Shown here: positions 10,541 to 20,785 of the stretch, one piece after another
Layout: every line of letters starts with the position of its first letter
Numbering within the stretch: the first letter of the stretch is position 1
Origin: Pseudogymnoascus destructans
Lineage: Eukaryota; Ascomycota; Leotiomycetes; Thelebolales; Thelebolaceae
Reading direction: 5' to 3'
DNA length: 64,000 nucleotides
Assembly: GCF_001641265.1 (NCBI RefSeq)
Contig: NW_020167549.1
Coordinates: 217,791-281,790 of the forward strand
Translations under genes and position numbers: made by a program
The notes under the pieces: generated by a model
Databases searched by the model: none
Seen by the model: only the letters and a program-made list of their open reading frames with translations
What the model was told of the DNA's origin: nothing

Positions 10541-12277
10541 GCTCAGGCATGGCGGTTCAAGAATGTACTCGATGACGATACTTGTCCTACAGACTCGTTA
10601 TTTGCAGACTGCGTCAGTCGTTTAGAAGTGAAACGCACACGCCAATCCACGGTTCTGGAGCCTTCGCCTTCTATCACCCAGGAGTCTGTACCTTCGCCTT
10701 CTCTCGCCCAGGACCAGATGATCGTCACAATAGTCTTATGTCAGGCGTACCACTACATGATTGCAGGTGGTTTATTATATGGATATGTTGCATCAGGAGA
10801 TTGTATGGTTTTCTTGGCTATCCAGGGAACGCCCGGGGTTTTGTATTTCCATTTTGTACCAAGTTCCATGGACATTGAAGGGCAACAGCCTACAGCCGTC
10901 ATTACAAGATCCACACCTGCTACATAATTAACGACATTAGTGCTTCTCGCACTAGAAGCAGAAACCCAACCTCTGCAATGGGCCAAAAAGCCCTTAGAGA
11001 CCTCCGTGTTACGGCTAACCCCACCACTAGTGCTAAGGAAGGGATTGGCTACGGAACTGCATGCGAGAAATCATAGTCATTGGTCCAGAAGGGGACCAAG
11101 GGGTTAAGTATCACGTGATGGACCACGCAGGACCATGATGGACCACGATGGTCCTTCATGGCATTTGGCACGACGCCACTATATAAGTAGATAGTTAGTT
11201 CTTAGATAGGAGCTTCGTGCTCAACTCAATACAGTATTTGTTATATACTAGTAATGTGTTTTACGAAAGCCTTTGTGTCTGATCCCCTGCCTCCTCTGTT
11301 AAGTAAACCAACGCAACAAAACCTCTGTGAGTCTTATACGTTTAAGACCCAGCGTTACACTCCGACGATGGCCATCTGCCAGGAATATTATCGATTCTCA
11401 GAGCCAAGGTATTGGAGGTCCCTCGCTCCCTCCTCCTCCTCCACCACCCAATGATGACGACGAGCAAGAAGGCGGCCCGAGACCGTGTAAGATTGCTAAG
11501 CGGACCAGAGAAGGGTCGCCGCCCAAGGGCAACGGGCCGCACTCCGCATCCAAGGATGGCGGGTCACAGGCTAGCAGCCAACAACAAAGCACTTGCACCT
11601 CCCTGTGTGCTCTACCCTATTGTACCCAGGCCTGTCTGCTCAGGCTCAGCCGCAATGGCACTCTCGACCCAAATTGCCCCAACACACCTCTCCATGTTCG
11701 ACGAGGGTGTGGATTGTACCACCCCATCTCTAATATTCAACTATGCTCTCTCTTCCGGTCCCAGATCGCTGAGAATCTCGATTGCGGCTGTGAATGTCTG
11801 GACAAGTATGGTATGTTCAGCCGCACGGGTGTTTTATTCAAGATCACCATACCGGAGTATGGGTACACCTTGGTTGCGAAGGGAGTTCAGGCTGTGTATG
11901 CAGACGCTCTCGTGAGAGAAGCCTGTATCTATTCCCATTGCAAGAATCTACAGGTCGTCTATATACCTGTTCACCTTGGTAATATCGACCTTGTCATCTC
12001 CTACCCGCTTCAGTCCCTGGCATATATTAAGCATATGATGCTGATGCCATGGGCAGGCATGACCCTCGAAGCCTATATACCAGATGGCATAGATATAGGT
12101 AATGAGATTGATAGGACAGTTGGAAAGCTGAATTCTGCCAGTATTTGTAACGGCGACGTGCGAGATACAAATCTTGTCTGGAACGAGGAAGTTAAGGGGG
12201 TAATGGCCATCGATTTTGACCTGGCATATATATATACCACTGTCAAGAGATTGTACGAGTCGGCTTCAGATGAATAG
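10541..12277 (+). pseudogene. FunK1-like fungal protein kinase pseudogene
   Basis: Two coding segments flank an LTR3 insertion. The first (10541-10927) has the conserved block AGGLLYGYVASGDCMVFLAI. The second (from about 11365 to 12277) has YCTQACLLRLSRNGTLDPNCPN, a kinase-like N-lobe (GVLFKITIPEYGYTLVAKGV), a catalytic-loop-like ICNGDVRDTNLVWN and an IDFDLA segment in place of DFG. This layout matches the widespread repeat-associated fungal FunK1-type kinases. HRD is replaced by GDVRDTN and the frame is broken, so activity is unlikely. The 5' part is cut by LTR2. Confidence 0.6.
11007..11359 (+). repeat. LTR3 copy A, solo LTR
   Basis: This 353-bp element begins TGTTACGGC and ends AGCGTTACA, with a perfect 5-bp duplication ctccg (11002-11006 and 11360-11364). 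It contains a CACGTGATGG box and 'cactatataagtagatag', a good TATA element. A second copy in inverted orientation lies at 14201-14591. No internal retrotransposon region for this family is present in the window, so I cannot say whether it is Gypsy or Copia. Confidence 0.9.
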
Positions 12278-12432
12278 AGAGAGGGGAGAGTACGGAAAGT
12301 TCAGCTTTACTTGTAATATTACCCACCTCATCATTCATCTTCTAGTTTTCAGACTTTTGTTTTATTCAAGTGTCGTGGAACGGAGCTGTCGAATCGTCCA
12401 TTTTGTACAAGCTGTAAACCAGTGTATTAGAT

Positions 12433-13290
12433 AGTATTGGCGATACGGGTCGTATACGGTAATACTGAGTCAGTGCGTATTCCAAAATCTCAATTCTGGC
12501 CGTATACGGGCCGTATTACGGGCCGTATACAGCTAAGCTAGTATTGAGGCTTAAAATTCGAAACAAGGGGTTCGAATAACTTCAATTGATAGATTGTTAT
12601 ATACTATATATTACTACAATGACTTCACAACCTTCGGATATACTGTCACAGCATGACAGTGAGCTATTTGTCAGTGAACGATTCGAAATCCCGACTTCGC
12701 CTGTACTTAAACGTACGCTATCCTCTCCCTCTGTTTCTGTAACAACAACTGCAAGCAGACGATTTTCGAAAGTCTGGGACCATACACCTGTTAGCCGCTG
12801 CGATATCATTCGGAACTACCAGGTCAGGCTAATATGGTGTTGTAGATACTGTCTAAAAGAGTCTTGAGTCTGGCGGAACAAAGATTATTACAAGGCACTT
12901 AAAATTACACGATATCGATATATCCTCTACTCAGGGATCTCGAACTACTTCAATTCAAAGCAATATCGCTGAAGCTTTCGACAAAGCTAAAGAGATAAAT
13001 CATAAATGCCGCTGTCTTTCTACTGTTGCAACTGAAGCCTTAGACCCTGCTGTTGTTGAGCAGCTATATGTACGTTGGATTACAACTTGTGGAGTCCCTT
13101 TCCATATGGCAACAATATTGGAATTTAGGGCATTACTCCATTACCTTAATCGAGAGATCGATAACTGGCTACCTAACTCTATTCCAACAATACAGACCTG
13201 GACGTTGCGTACATACAAGGCTCAAAAGCAACAAGCAATTGCGGAAAGACTAGTCATTATGCGCCAACTTGTCCTAAAGGTGTAAATGTC
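12433..13290 (+). pseudogene. hAT transposase N-terminus with BED-type zinc finger
   Basis: The coding part starts at ATG 12618 and has two or more frameshifts. Across frames it reads KVWDHTPVSRCDIIRN, then CxYCLKE and an HLKxH segment, which is a BED-type finger (CX2C...HX3-4H) as found at the N-terminus of fungal hAT transposases. The later helical part (RWITTCGVPFHMATILEFRALL) also matches the post-BED region. Upstream, 12433-12530 carries repeated GGGCCGTATAC-like words that look like hAT subterminal repeats. The copy ends before the pogo element at 13363; no catalytic core is left here. Confidence 0.6.
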
Positions 13291-13494
13291 TAGTTTGTCA
13301 GATTCTAAGTAGTTTAATAAATATTATGTGTTGTGGTGGTTTAATTGTATTTTGAAGTAGTACTCGGTGTTCCACCCACTCGCTTCACTCGTAGGTGGCG
13401 ACAGCAGGTTGTGCGTGCGACAGCAAGATATGCGTACACCGCTATTTTGATATATAGAGAAAATAATAGTATTCTTCATAACGTAGTATCTATA

Positions 13495-15625
13495 ATGCCT
13501 CAAAATAACGATCCTACTATGATTGCTCGCCTTAATGAGGCCCAACAGTTCTTCTTAAAACAACCAAGTACATATACAATTGCTTGGGTTGCAAATAAAT
13601 TCAATGTCAACTGTGAGACACTCCGACATCGTATTACGAGTACTACATCTCCTCAATTACCCCACGGAGGTAGCAATCGAGTCTTATCTCAATCGCAAGA
13701 GACTGCGGTCTGTCAATTCATATACGACCAACTTGAGCGCGGGGTCCCTGCCAACCGATCTATGATACTACGGGCAGTTGCAGACTTATGACCTAATCGT
13801 ACGATACCATCACAACGGTGGCTACAACGCTTTCTAAGCACACCCCGAATTTCATACAATTCACACGAAGACGTTAAATACGCATCGGAAGCAAGCACAA
13901 AAGAAAGAGGTGTTTGAGGAATTCTTTCTCACATATAACACCCTTATTACAAAACATAACATTAAGCCATATAATTTATGGAATGTTGATGAGACAGGCT
14001 ATATGATTGGGTGTTATAAGTCTACGGCTGTTATTGTACCAATCGGTGTAAAGCAGTGGACTGTTGATAATCCTGAGAATCGGCTCTCTGTTACTGTAAT
14101 TGAGGCAGTAAATGCAAGTGATGCTGCACTTGCAGAAGCTATCATTATCCCTGGCAAACTTCATATGGATTCATGGTACAATGATGGCCTTGAGCCAAAT
14201 TGTAACGCTGACTTCTAAACGATAGAAGACACAGAGGTTCTCTTGCGTAAAGGTTTACTTATCAGAGGAGGCAGGGGATCAGACACAAAGGCTTTCCAAG
14301 TAACACGTTACAGTATTGTAAAGAATACTATATTGAGTTGAGCACGAAGCTCCTATCTAAGAACTAACTATCTACTTATATAGTGGCGTCGTGCCTAGTG
14401 GACTCCTGGGAACTCACTCGAGTTCTCGGAGTCCTGGACTCTTAGGATTCTTCTCATCATCCTGCGAGTCCGTCACGTGATACTTTCGGAACTACTATTC
14501 CCCGCTGCCCCTCCAGGTACCAGGGCCAGTCTCATGCGACCTCCCTCCTTCCTGTCCTGTAGTTGGCCAGCCTTCTTGTTCCGTCGTAACACAAATGCTC
14601 TCATTATTGTAAATGAGAGCGGGTATTCAAACGACGACATTGCAATCCAATACCTTATGCATTTTATCCAACTATCTGCAGAGCATATGGCACCAGATGA
14701 TACTCGCCTCTTATTACTTGATGGCCATGACTCTCATAAAACAGAGCGCTTTCTTACATTAGCAGAAGAGCATAACATTGTTATTTGCTGCCTTCCTGCT
14801 CATACAACACATCTATTACAACCTCTTGATGTAGCGGTTTTTAAGCAGTGCAAACACTTTCATCAAAAGGCACTTGATCAAGCAGTACGTAGCTACGACT
14901 ATGAGTATAAGCTACGTACGTTCCTTTCAGACCTCCCGCAAATCCAACGGCAATCTCTAACTGTCCGTACAATTCAATCTGGTTGGAGAAATGCAGGACT
15001 ATATCCATATAATCCTCCACTTGTAATTGACAAGATACAAGAGACTCAGAATCAAACACCTGATTATGAGCCATTTGCTTCATATAATATTATCTCAACA
15101 CCGAAAACAACTATGCAAAGTGTGCAAGCGGTTGAACATTGGCAGAAGAGAGCAGAGGAAGCTTTCTCATCACCTTCAAGAGAAGGGTTTCAATCATTTG
15201 CACGTGGAACTACAGTTGTTCTACACCGGGCAGAGCTCTATAAGACCGAGCTAGATATTATGACTCTACGTGCAGTAGAGAAGAAGGCAGCAAAGGCAAG
15301 GGCACGGAAATCACTACAGAAAGGAGGGCAGTTATATGCATCAGATGCACGGAAAATGCGGGAAGAGAAGGAAGCAAAGTTGCAAGCAAAAGCAGACGCA
15401 AGAGCAGCAAGGGAATCGGACCAAGTAGTAAAGCAGCTACAAGCGCAAGCACGTAAAATCGAAATTGAAGAGCGTAAGGTTGAGAGGAAGCGGGTAGCAG
15501 AGCGGAAGAAGGAAGGGTTGAAATCAAAAGTGATCATTTTACGGTATAGTAAGGATCAAAGTGATAGTAGTAGCAATAGTGGCAGTAGCGATAGTGATAG
15601 TAGTTCTATTGATTTTATGTTTTAA
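13495..15625 (+). pseudogene. Pogo-1 DDE transposase, disrupted
   Basis: From ATG 13495 the frame encodes a psq-type helix-turn-helix (NEAQQFFLKQPSTYTIAWVA), reaches a TGA at 13789, and shifts frame near 13860. It then continues with the first catalytic block NVDETGYMIG. After the LTR3 insertion the same protein resumes with LLLLDGHDSHKT and LLQPLDVAVFKQCK, giving the D-D-D triad of pogo/Fot1 (DDE_1) enzymes. The C-terminal 130 residues are strongly basic and coiled (KKAAKARARKS, EIEERKVERKR) and end in a Ser/Asp-rich tail. The TGA is probably a former TGG codon. Confidence 0.85.
14201..14591 (-). repeat. LTR3 copy B, inverted solo LTR inside Pogo-1
   Basis: This 391-bp sequence starts TGTAACGCTG and ends CGTAACA on the plus strand, the reverse complement of LTR3 copy A. 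A perfect 5-bp duplication caaat (14196-14200 and 14592-14596) flanks it. It lies inside the transposase between the first and second catalytic aspartates. The TATA region 'cactatataagtagatag' is shared with copy A, while a segment around 14400-14480 differs. Confidence 0.9.
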
Positions 15626-15653
15626 TTATATAGTTATATAACGTACATGTATA

Positions 15654-17513
15654 ACGTACATGTATAGCGAAAGCGCCAAACAAGCGAAAGCGCCAAAATT
15701 ATCTACCCTCACGACAAACATTGCGATAAATCTACCACAACATTAGAAATCAATTGAAACTACTCGGAGTCCTCTTCCTCAGAGGTGTCTATTACAATCT
15801 GACACGTGCGCGCATTGTGCCCAGTCTCACCACACTTGCCACAGCGACGGGCACGGGTTTCTTCCCTTGGCTTCCGACCACGGCTTGCCCTTATTTCCTG
15901 CTCTACCTGCTGCACAACATCCCTCTCATCCTGTAGCTCTTGCGCCCCTTGTTGACTAAGTGATCCTCCTTGCTGTAGTCGTGTTTTCCTAGCTCTCCGG
16001 CGCTTGCTTAGTACTTCATTTGCCTGTCGTAGGTTTTGGTTCTCTCCCTTTAGCAGTGCTAATTGATGCATTATTTGCGATGCACCCTTTGTAAACTGGT
16101 CAACAGCTGCATAGATTGAGGTTGGAGAGCTATTTTGATGGCGTGAAATCCGAGTTTTAATAAATGTAGACTGTGACATAGCTTCAATTGGGTTGTTTGG
16201 TGTCTGAGAAACCCAAGGTTGAGCAGTACCTGGGCGGGAGCTTGGAGGCGTTGGTGTCCTTAACTTAAGATCAAGTGTAGATATCACTCTCTCAGGGTCA
16301 AATGGAAGAAGCCCTGCCCCTCGGAACCCGCCTCGAATGTTACTTTCCGTCATTGTAGTGTTAAATGCAGCGTGGAAGGCAGGAAAGAAGTCATCCTTTG
16401 TAATATGAGAAATATGAGCCTGCATCATATCTTCAATTTGCCGACCATAGGCCTGCTTTAACGGGCCGAAACAGCCAACATCAAGTGGCTGGAGTAGATG
16501 AGAAGAGTGAGCAGGCATACAAAGCGTAATAATGTTGTGTTCCTTGCAGTACTCCTCAAACTCATCTGAGTGGTGGCTCTCATGACCATCAAGGACTAAC
16601 AAGCGATAACCACCAACACTCTGGGCCTTTGTATGCTTCTCAAAGTGCTGAATCCAATCCATGCCTCTCTCGTTTGTAGTCCAGCCATTTTCAGTAACAG
16701 AAATCACCCAATCGCTTGAAAATCCACTATTCTCATACCAAGATGTAAGGTGGTTTTTGCCTGCAACAATGATAAATGGTGGTACTGCCCAACCTTGAGA
16801 ACTAACGCCTTGGATTACTGTAACCCATTCCCGATTACCAGGCTGTACCTTCTTTGCTTTTGCCCGCCCGTCTGAGCTTGTTACAACCATAGCAGTTGAG
16901 ATAACGCCCATCATAAACCCAGTCTCATCAAAGTTGTAGATATCTGCTTCATCGATACCATATTTCGCAATTGTGTTACGCACAAGCTCAAACCAGCCAT
17001 TAATAACTTCTGGATCTTCGCACTTAGCCCTCTGGTAGTCGTATTTGCGCTGAAAGCGTGTCTGGAGCTCTACACGCCGCTTAACAAAGTTTGAAGCCCA
17101 ACGCGACCCAACGCGTGACGCGTCGCGTGTTGCAAGTAGTCGACTTGCCATATCTTCAACAACAGACAGCCGAGGAGGAAACCCTTTGGCAGCTAGGTCG
17201 AGTATATACTGAACAAGGACGGACTCCTCTAGGTTAGTTAATTTCCGTGAGTTGGCTTGGATATCGCGTCGTGAAGGTACACCTTCTAGACGACGACCTA
17301 GCTTGCGGTGGTCCACAGAATAGATCCTAGCAGCAACTCGAAGGCGTAACTTTGGGTCGCTTTGCATAGCCTGGATAGCTAGCACTAATTGGCTTTCATC
17401 GTTTTTATGGGGCATGTTTTGTTGTTGAGGAATTTAACATTTAGTTGGGGGGTTTGGTCACCGCATCATTTTGGCGCTTTCGCTTGTTTGGCGCTTTCGC
17501 TATACATGTACGT
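15654..17513 (-). mobile_element. Fot-2: complete Fot1/pogo-type transposon with intact ORF
   Basis: This 1860-bp element has perfect 46-bp inverted repeats (15654-15699 and 17468-17513), each containing GCGAAAGCGCCAAA twice, flanked by the target TA (15652-15653 and 17514-17515). It inserted downstream of the transposase ORF of Pogo-1. Its single ORF is intact. The perfect TIRs and open frame make it the best candidate here for a recently active DNA transposon. A degraded copy of the same length lies at 20786-22645. Confidence 0.95.
15760..17415 (-). CDS. Fot-2 transposase (DDE_1 family) with C-terminal zinc knuckle
   Basis: The 551-residue protein has an N-terminal psq-type helix-turn-helix (about 8-45), a CENP-B/Tc5-type DNA-binding helix set (about 60-125) and a DDE_1 catalytic core. 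The triad is D163 (NFDETGFMMG), D276 (LLVLDGHESHH) and D312 (LLQPLDVGCFG). The last two are separated by 35 residues, the DD35D spacing of Fot1/pogo enzymes. A Gln/Arg-rich coiled region (about 440-510) is followed by a CCHC knuckle, CGKCGETGHNARTC (525-538), and an acidic tail. The family cuts and pastes at TA. All catalytic residues are present and there is no frameshift, so the enzyme could be functional. Confidence 0.95.
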   Translation of the reverse strand: MPHKNDESQLVLAIQAMQSDPKLRLRVAARIYSVDHRKLGRRLEGVPSRRDIQANSRKLTNLEESVLVQYILDLAAKGFPPRLSVVEDMASRLLATRDASRVGSRWASNFVKRRVELQTRFQRKYDYQRAKCEDPEVINGWFELVRNTIAKYGIDEADIYNFDETGFMMGVISTAMVVTSSDGRAKAKKVQPGNREWVTVIQGVSSQGWAVPPFIIVAGKNHLTSWYENSGFSSDWVISVTENGWTTNERGMDWIQHFEKHTKAQSVGGYRLLVLDGHESHHSDEFEEYCKEHNIITLCMPAHSSHLLQPLDVGCFGPLKQAYGRQIEDMMQAHISHITKDDFFPAFHAAFNTTMTESNIRGGFRGAGLLPFDPERVISTLDLKLRTPTPPSSRPGTAQPWVSQTPNNPIEAMSQSTFIKTRISRHQNSSPTSIYAAVDQFTKGASQIMHQLALLKGENQNLRQANEVLSKRRRARKTRLQQGGSLSQQGAQELQDERDVVQQVEQEIRASRGRKPREETRARRCGKCGETGHNARTCQIVIDTSEEEDSE

Positions 17514-17625
17514 TAGTTGCTATATAAGGCGTCTTTTTCTTCGTTTTATGTGTCGCACATCTTGCTGTCGCACGCACAACTTGCTGTCGCCACCTACGAG
17601 CGAAGCGAGTGGGTGGAACACCGAG

Positions 17626-18136
17626 TAGGGGTAGGGTGGAAAAGTGCGATAAACCACGTTAAATAAAATAAATTCATAAAAACCGAGATCACAAAGCTTC
17701 ACCACCATCATGGCACAAACAAGACAATCATAGCTACAGCCTATATTTATGCCATCCCAACAATGCAGACATATGTATCTCTACCATCTACAAATATAGT
17801 CAGTCCTAGCTGCCTCTTGCCAGCTTAGCTACGTATGATACAGCCGGGGGCCGACTAGAGCCACTGTGACGACAAAACATGTCTCCTCGACGCCATCCCA
17901 AGCCCCTGAGCCCGAGCCATTTTGACTAACTCCCCCCCCTTCCCATGCGACCCAACGCCTCGCTAACAGCAGGTAAATAGCACAGATGCTCTTCCGCGTG
18001 TACATCCCTCCTCCGCCCACAAATGGCCGCCAAGCACTCAACATCCGAGTCGAAACCGGCCCAGCCACGTCTTCGTGGGGGTGCTGCGGATGTTGAGGCT
18101 GTGCACGGCGCCGTGTATCGATCTAGTGTAGTTTTC
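17626..18136. other. Intergenic, 3' side of the PFK-2/FBPase-2 gene
   Basis: I see no gene, TIR or LTR in this stretch. It probably holds the 3' UTR and terminator of the gene to its right, since that gene ends at 18137 on the minus strand. Small frames here have no recognisable motif. Confidence 0.6.
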
Positions 18137-19686
18137 TCAGAAGGTTGGTTCACCAACTGGGTCCTCGTGCTTCGCAACGGAGCCCTTGCCACGCCATGTG
18201 CTGACGGCATCGATTCCCGCAGCGGTGCGCTCCTCGTGTGTGCCATACGCCTTGGGTGTGAGCTTGATGAGCGTGTGTAAGGGGACCTGCTCCTGTCAGT
18301 ATTTGTCTTCTATCCGGAGGTACAAAATGGAACTCACAGCCATCCACGGCGACTCCGACTGCGACTTCTCCTTGTAGTACGCATAGATGCATCTCAGCAC
18401 CGCCTGATGCGTGATGATCAGGATATCCTCCGAGCGCTCCAGCTCCATGATGATGGACTCGAGGCGGATGACGACGTCGCGGTACGACTCACCTCCGCGG
18501 TAGCGGTAGTTGTACTTGTCTTCATCGCGCGCAGCGAAGTCCTCGGGGTACTTCTCTTTGATGTCAGCGTACGTGAGACCGTCGCAGACGCCGGCGTCGA
18601 GTTCGTCGAGTGCTTTCCATTGTAGTAGGTTATAGTTTGCGGGTAGATGGGCGCCGGTGGAGATGGCGCGGCGTAGGGTGGACGTCCAGACTGTGAGGGG
18701 GCGGCCGTCCTGCAGGTTGTTAGTTTGGATTGGCAGTGTCTGGGAGGTTTGCAACTTACGCCTACAGACTGGCGGACCAGCTCGGGAAGCTTGAGAGCAT
18801 ACTGTTTTCCTCGCGAGGAGAGCTCTGCGTCACCACCGATCTGGCCAGATAGGTTGTACATAGATTCACCGTGCTTTATTCTTGTTAGCTTCGAATGTAC
18901 GGGAGACCAATAAACCTACTCGTGAGAGCCAGATGGAGCGTGGTTTTATGTGCAGGTTCATCAGGTAGTATACAATGCGGGATTGGAGGTAGTCGTGGAT
19001 CCGGTTGATGATGACCTGGGCACCAATATTCATAATCTTGACATATGTGAGGTCCCTCTCGTCGCCATCCGCATCCACGGTCTCATAGACCTTCTCGTAG
19101 TTGCGGATGCGATTCCTAAAGTCGAGCGCCGCGGCCTCGGGATCGGTGCCCTTGTAGTCGGGCGAGGTGGTCTTGACCTCGAGGATGTTGGCCATGATGA
19201 GCGTCTCGTCGTCGCAGCGGGACTCGACAAACAGGGTATCGATGCCCTCCTTGGTGCACTCGTCGTAGATCCAGCGGCGGCGCACGCGTGTCGAGTTCGT
19301 GGCGTCGAGGATGGCGATGGTTCCTTCACCGCCTCGGAACCACTTCAGCATATCTCCAAGGGCAGCCTCGGCCGCTGCACGGCGCATCTTCTCGCCTGCT
19401 GGGTTGTTGGTGTCGAAGAAGTCGGCGGTGGGCTTTGGGGTGTCGGTGCGGCGGTAGGTGCCAACATTGAAGACCTTTGCCTCGATAGAGAGCCATTTGA
19501 GGTATCGTGTCACTGTGATAGCACTGGTCAGTCTGTTATGTAACGTATTTGGAAGCTGCATAACCCACCCTTTTGGGCAATCAGACTCTTGCCGCGGGCA
19601 GGCAGGCCAACCATGACAACACATATCTTTGTGTTCTCGACCTGGACGCCAAGCCCATTCGTCTTCTTCAGGCCTTTCTGGACCAT
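18137..19686 (-). CDS. 6-phosphofructo-2-kinase/fructose-2,6-bisphosphatase
   Basis: Five exons (minus strand: 19686-19569, 19512-18920, 18873-18760, 18709-18338, 18286-18137) join to 1347 nt, 448 residues, with all junctions in phase. Introns are 46-56 bp with GTGGGT, GTAGGT, GTAAGT and GTGAGT donors and AG acceptors, some with CTAAC branch sites. The kinase half has Walker A GLPARGKS (27-34). The phosphatase half starts at RHGES with catalytic H238 and includes GGDAELSSRG, ALDELDAGVCDGLTY and THQAVLRC, whose histidine and neighbours complete the phosphoglycerate-mutase-type site. Both activities look intact, so it should make and break fructose-2,6-bisphosphate, the cytosolic regulator of glycolysis. 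It is an island between two transposon blocks. Confidence 0.95.
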
Positions 19687-20270
19687 CGTTGTGGTTTGTG
19701 GTTTGTAGTTGTGGTTTGTGGGGGTTGAAGGGGATGGGGGGGGTCGCAGATTCCTACAAGACCATGGAGGAAGCTCGAGTCCGCGTCAATCGGCTGTTTT
19801 GAAAAAGGGTTGGGAGAGTTCGGAGATGTCCCGAGGCTCGCGGGTAACGGTTGGCGGGGTATGAGCCTTTTTTCTGAGTGTGAACAAAGGACCTAGCACA
19901 ACAGCCTTTAACGCCGAATGTTTTATATTTTTGGTGGATTTGAGGGATTTGAGGGAATGAGGGGTATGGAGGAAGGGATGACGGAGGACTAGGCTGAGTA
20001 GAATTGCTAGGGATCAACGGAAACAGGGGGGCAAGGAGAGAAACTGGAGGTCGGAGGGCGGAGGGCGGAGGGCGGCACGTTGGGCCAAGTCGGTGGATTG
20101 CGGGTGAGCGGGGCGGCCTTGACTCGCACAGGAGAGTATATAGGAGAGTATATAAGTATAAGTGCACAGGCACAGGATTGCCGAATGAGGGAAGCCTATG
20201 GAATGTTTTTTGCTGGGGATTTGTCGTCTCGTGCTACTCTCGTGACAGCAACGACACAGAACGCCTACTC
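19687..20270. other. Upstream region of the PFK-2/FBPase-2 gene
   Basis: No gene is visible. Directly upstream of the start lies a TTGTGGTTTG-rich stretch, then a G-rich run near 19735. Further out are short G-rich repeats (near 20045-20075) and 'gagagtatatag' direct repeats near 20140. This is most likely the promoter and 5' UTR of the minus-strand gene. Confidence 0.5.
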
Positions 20271-20410
20271 GCCGCTCTTCGCCGCTCTTCGCCGCTCTTC
20301 GCCGCTCTTCGCCGATCTTCGCCGATCTTCGCCGATCTTCGCCACTCCTCGCCGCTCTTTGCCACTCTTCCCCGCTCTTCCCCGCTCTTCGCGGCTCTTC
20401 CCCGCTCTTA
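20271..20410. repeat. 10-bp minisatellite, 14 units
   Basis: Fourteen consecutive units of consensus gccgctcttc stand in exact 10-bp register, with unit variants gccgatcttc, gccactcctc and cccgctcttc. Variants are grouped, with three gccgatcttc in a row, so the array probably grew by local unit duplication. Open frames across it are a product of the 10-bp period and carry no protein evidence. It lies about 600 bp upstream of the PFK-2/FBPase-2 start codon. Confidence 0.95.
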
Positions 20411-20785
20411 ACCCCCATTAGGCCACTTCAGAAGCTGCTCTGCTCCGAAATGATGCAGAATGGGACCCATACCCTACTAGGTACGGATTAGGAATAGACC
20501 AGTAGTATAGAATAGAGTAGCCGTATTAGGCAATATAAAAACCATTGGATTGTGATATCTACGCCTTCTACTTGTCGTGAGTAACTGTTATAATACTGTA
20601 GCTGCTGTAATACTGTAACTATTCCCATATCCCCATCGACATGGTGAAAATCCAGGGTAGGTACTTACCCCAGATTCTTATTACCATACAGATTAGCTGG
20701 TAGCCCACCCCTGAAGTACCCTTTAATGTCCCACTATTTGATCGATGGGAAAGTAGATATAACATTAGCTACCCCTTTAAATATA
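20411..20785. other. AT-rich intergenic sequence
   Basis: No gene, TIR or LTR boundary is visible here. The stretch contains short repeated words such as 'taatactgta' near 20590-20625. It is the left flank of the Fot-3 insertion. Confidence 0.5.

Larger units (their letters stand above)
13363..17625 (+). mobile_element. Pogo-1: Tc1/mariner (pogo/Fot1-type) transposon carrying two nested insertions
   Basis: Terminal inverted repeats of 72 bp (13363-13434 and 17554-17625, three mismatches by eye) are flanked by TA on both sides. Each TIR contains two related GCGACAGCAxG words. Without the nested LTR3 (14201-14591) and the nested Fot element (15654-17513) the element is about 2.0 kb, normal for this superfamily. 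Its transposase runs on the plus strand and is broken by a nonsense codon, a frameshift and the LTR. Confidence 0.9.

Noticed and set aside
20271..20410. CRISPR-like array
   Set aside because: Units are contiguous without spacers and the host is a eukaryote. It is a minisatellite.
20080..20421. Repetitive ORFs on both strands across the 10-bp array
   Set aside because: A 10-bp period gives a 30-bp coding cycle in every frame, so long open frames are expected by chance. No start context or homology supports them.
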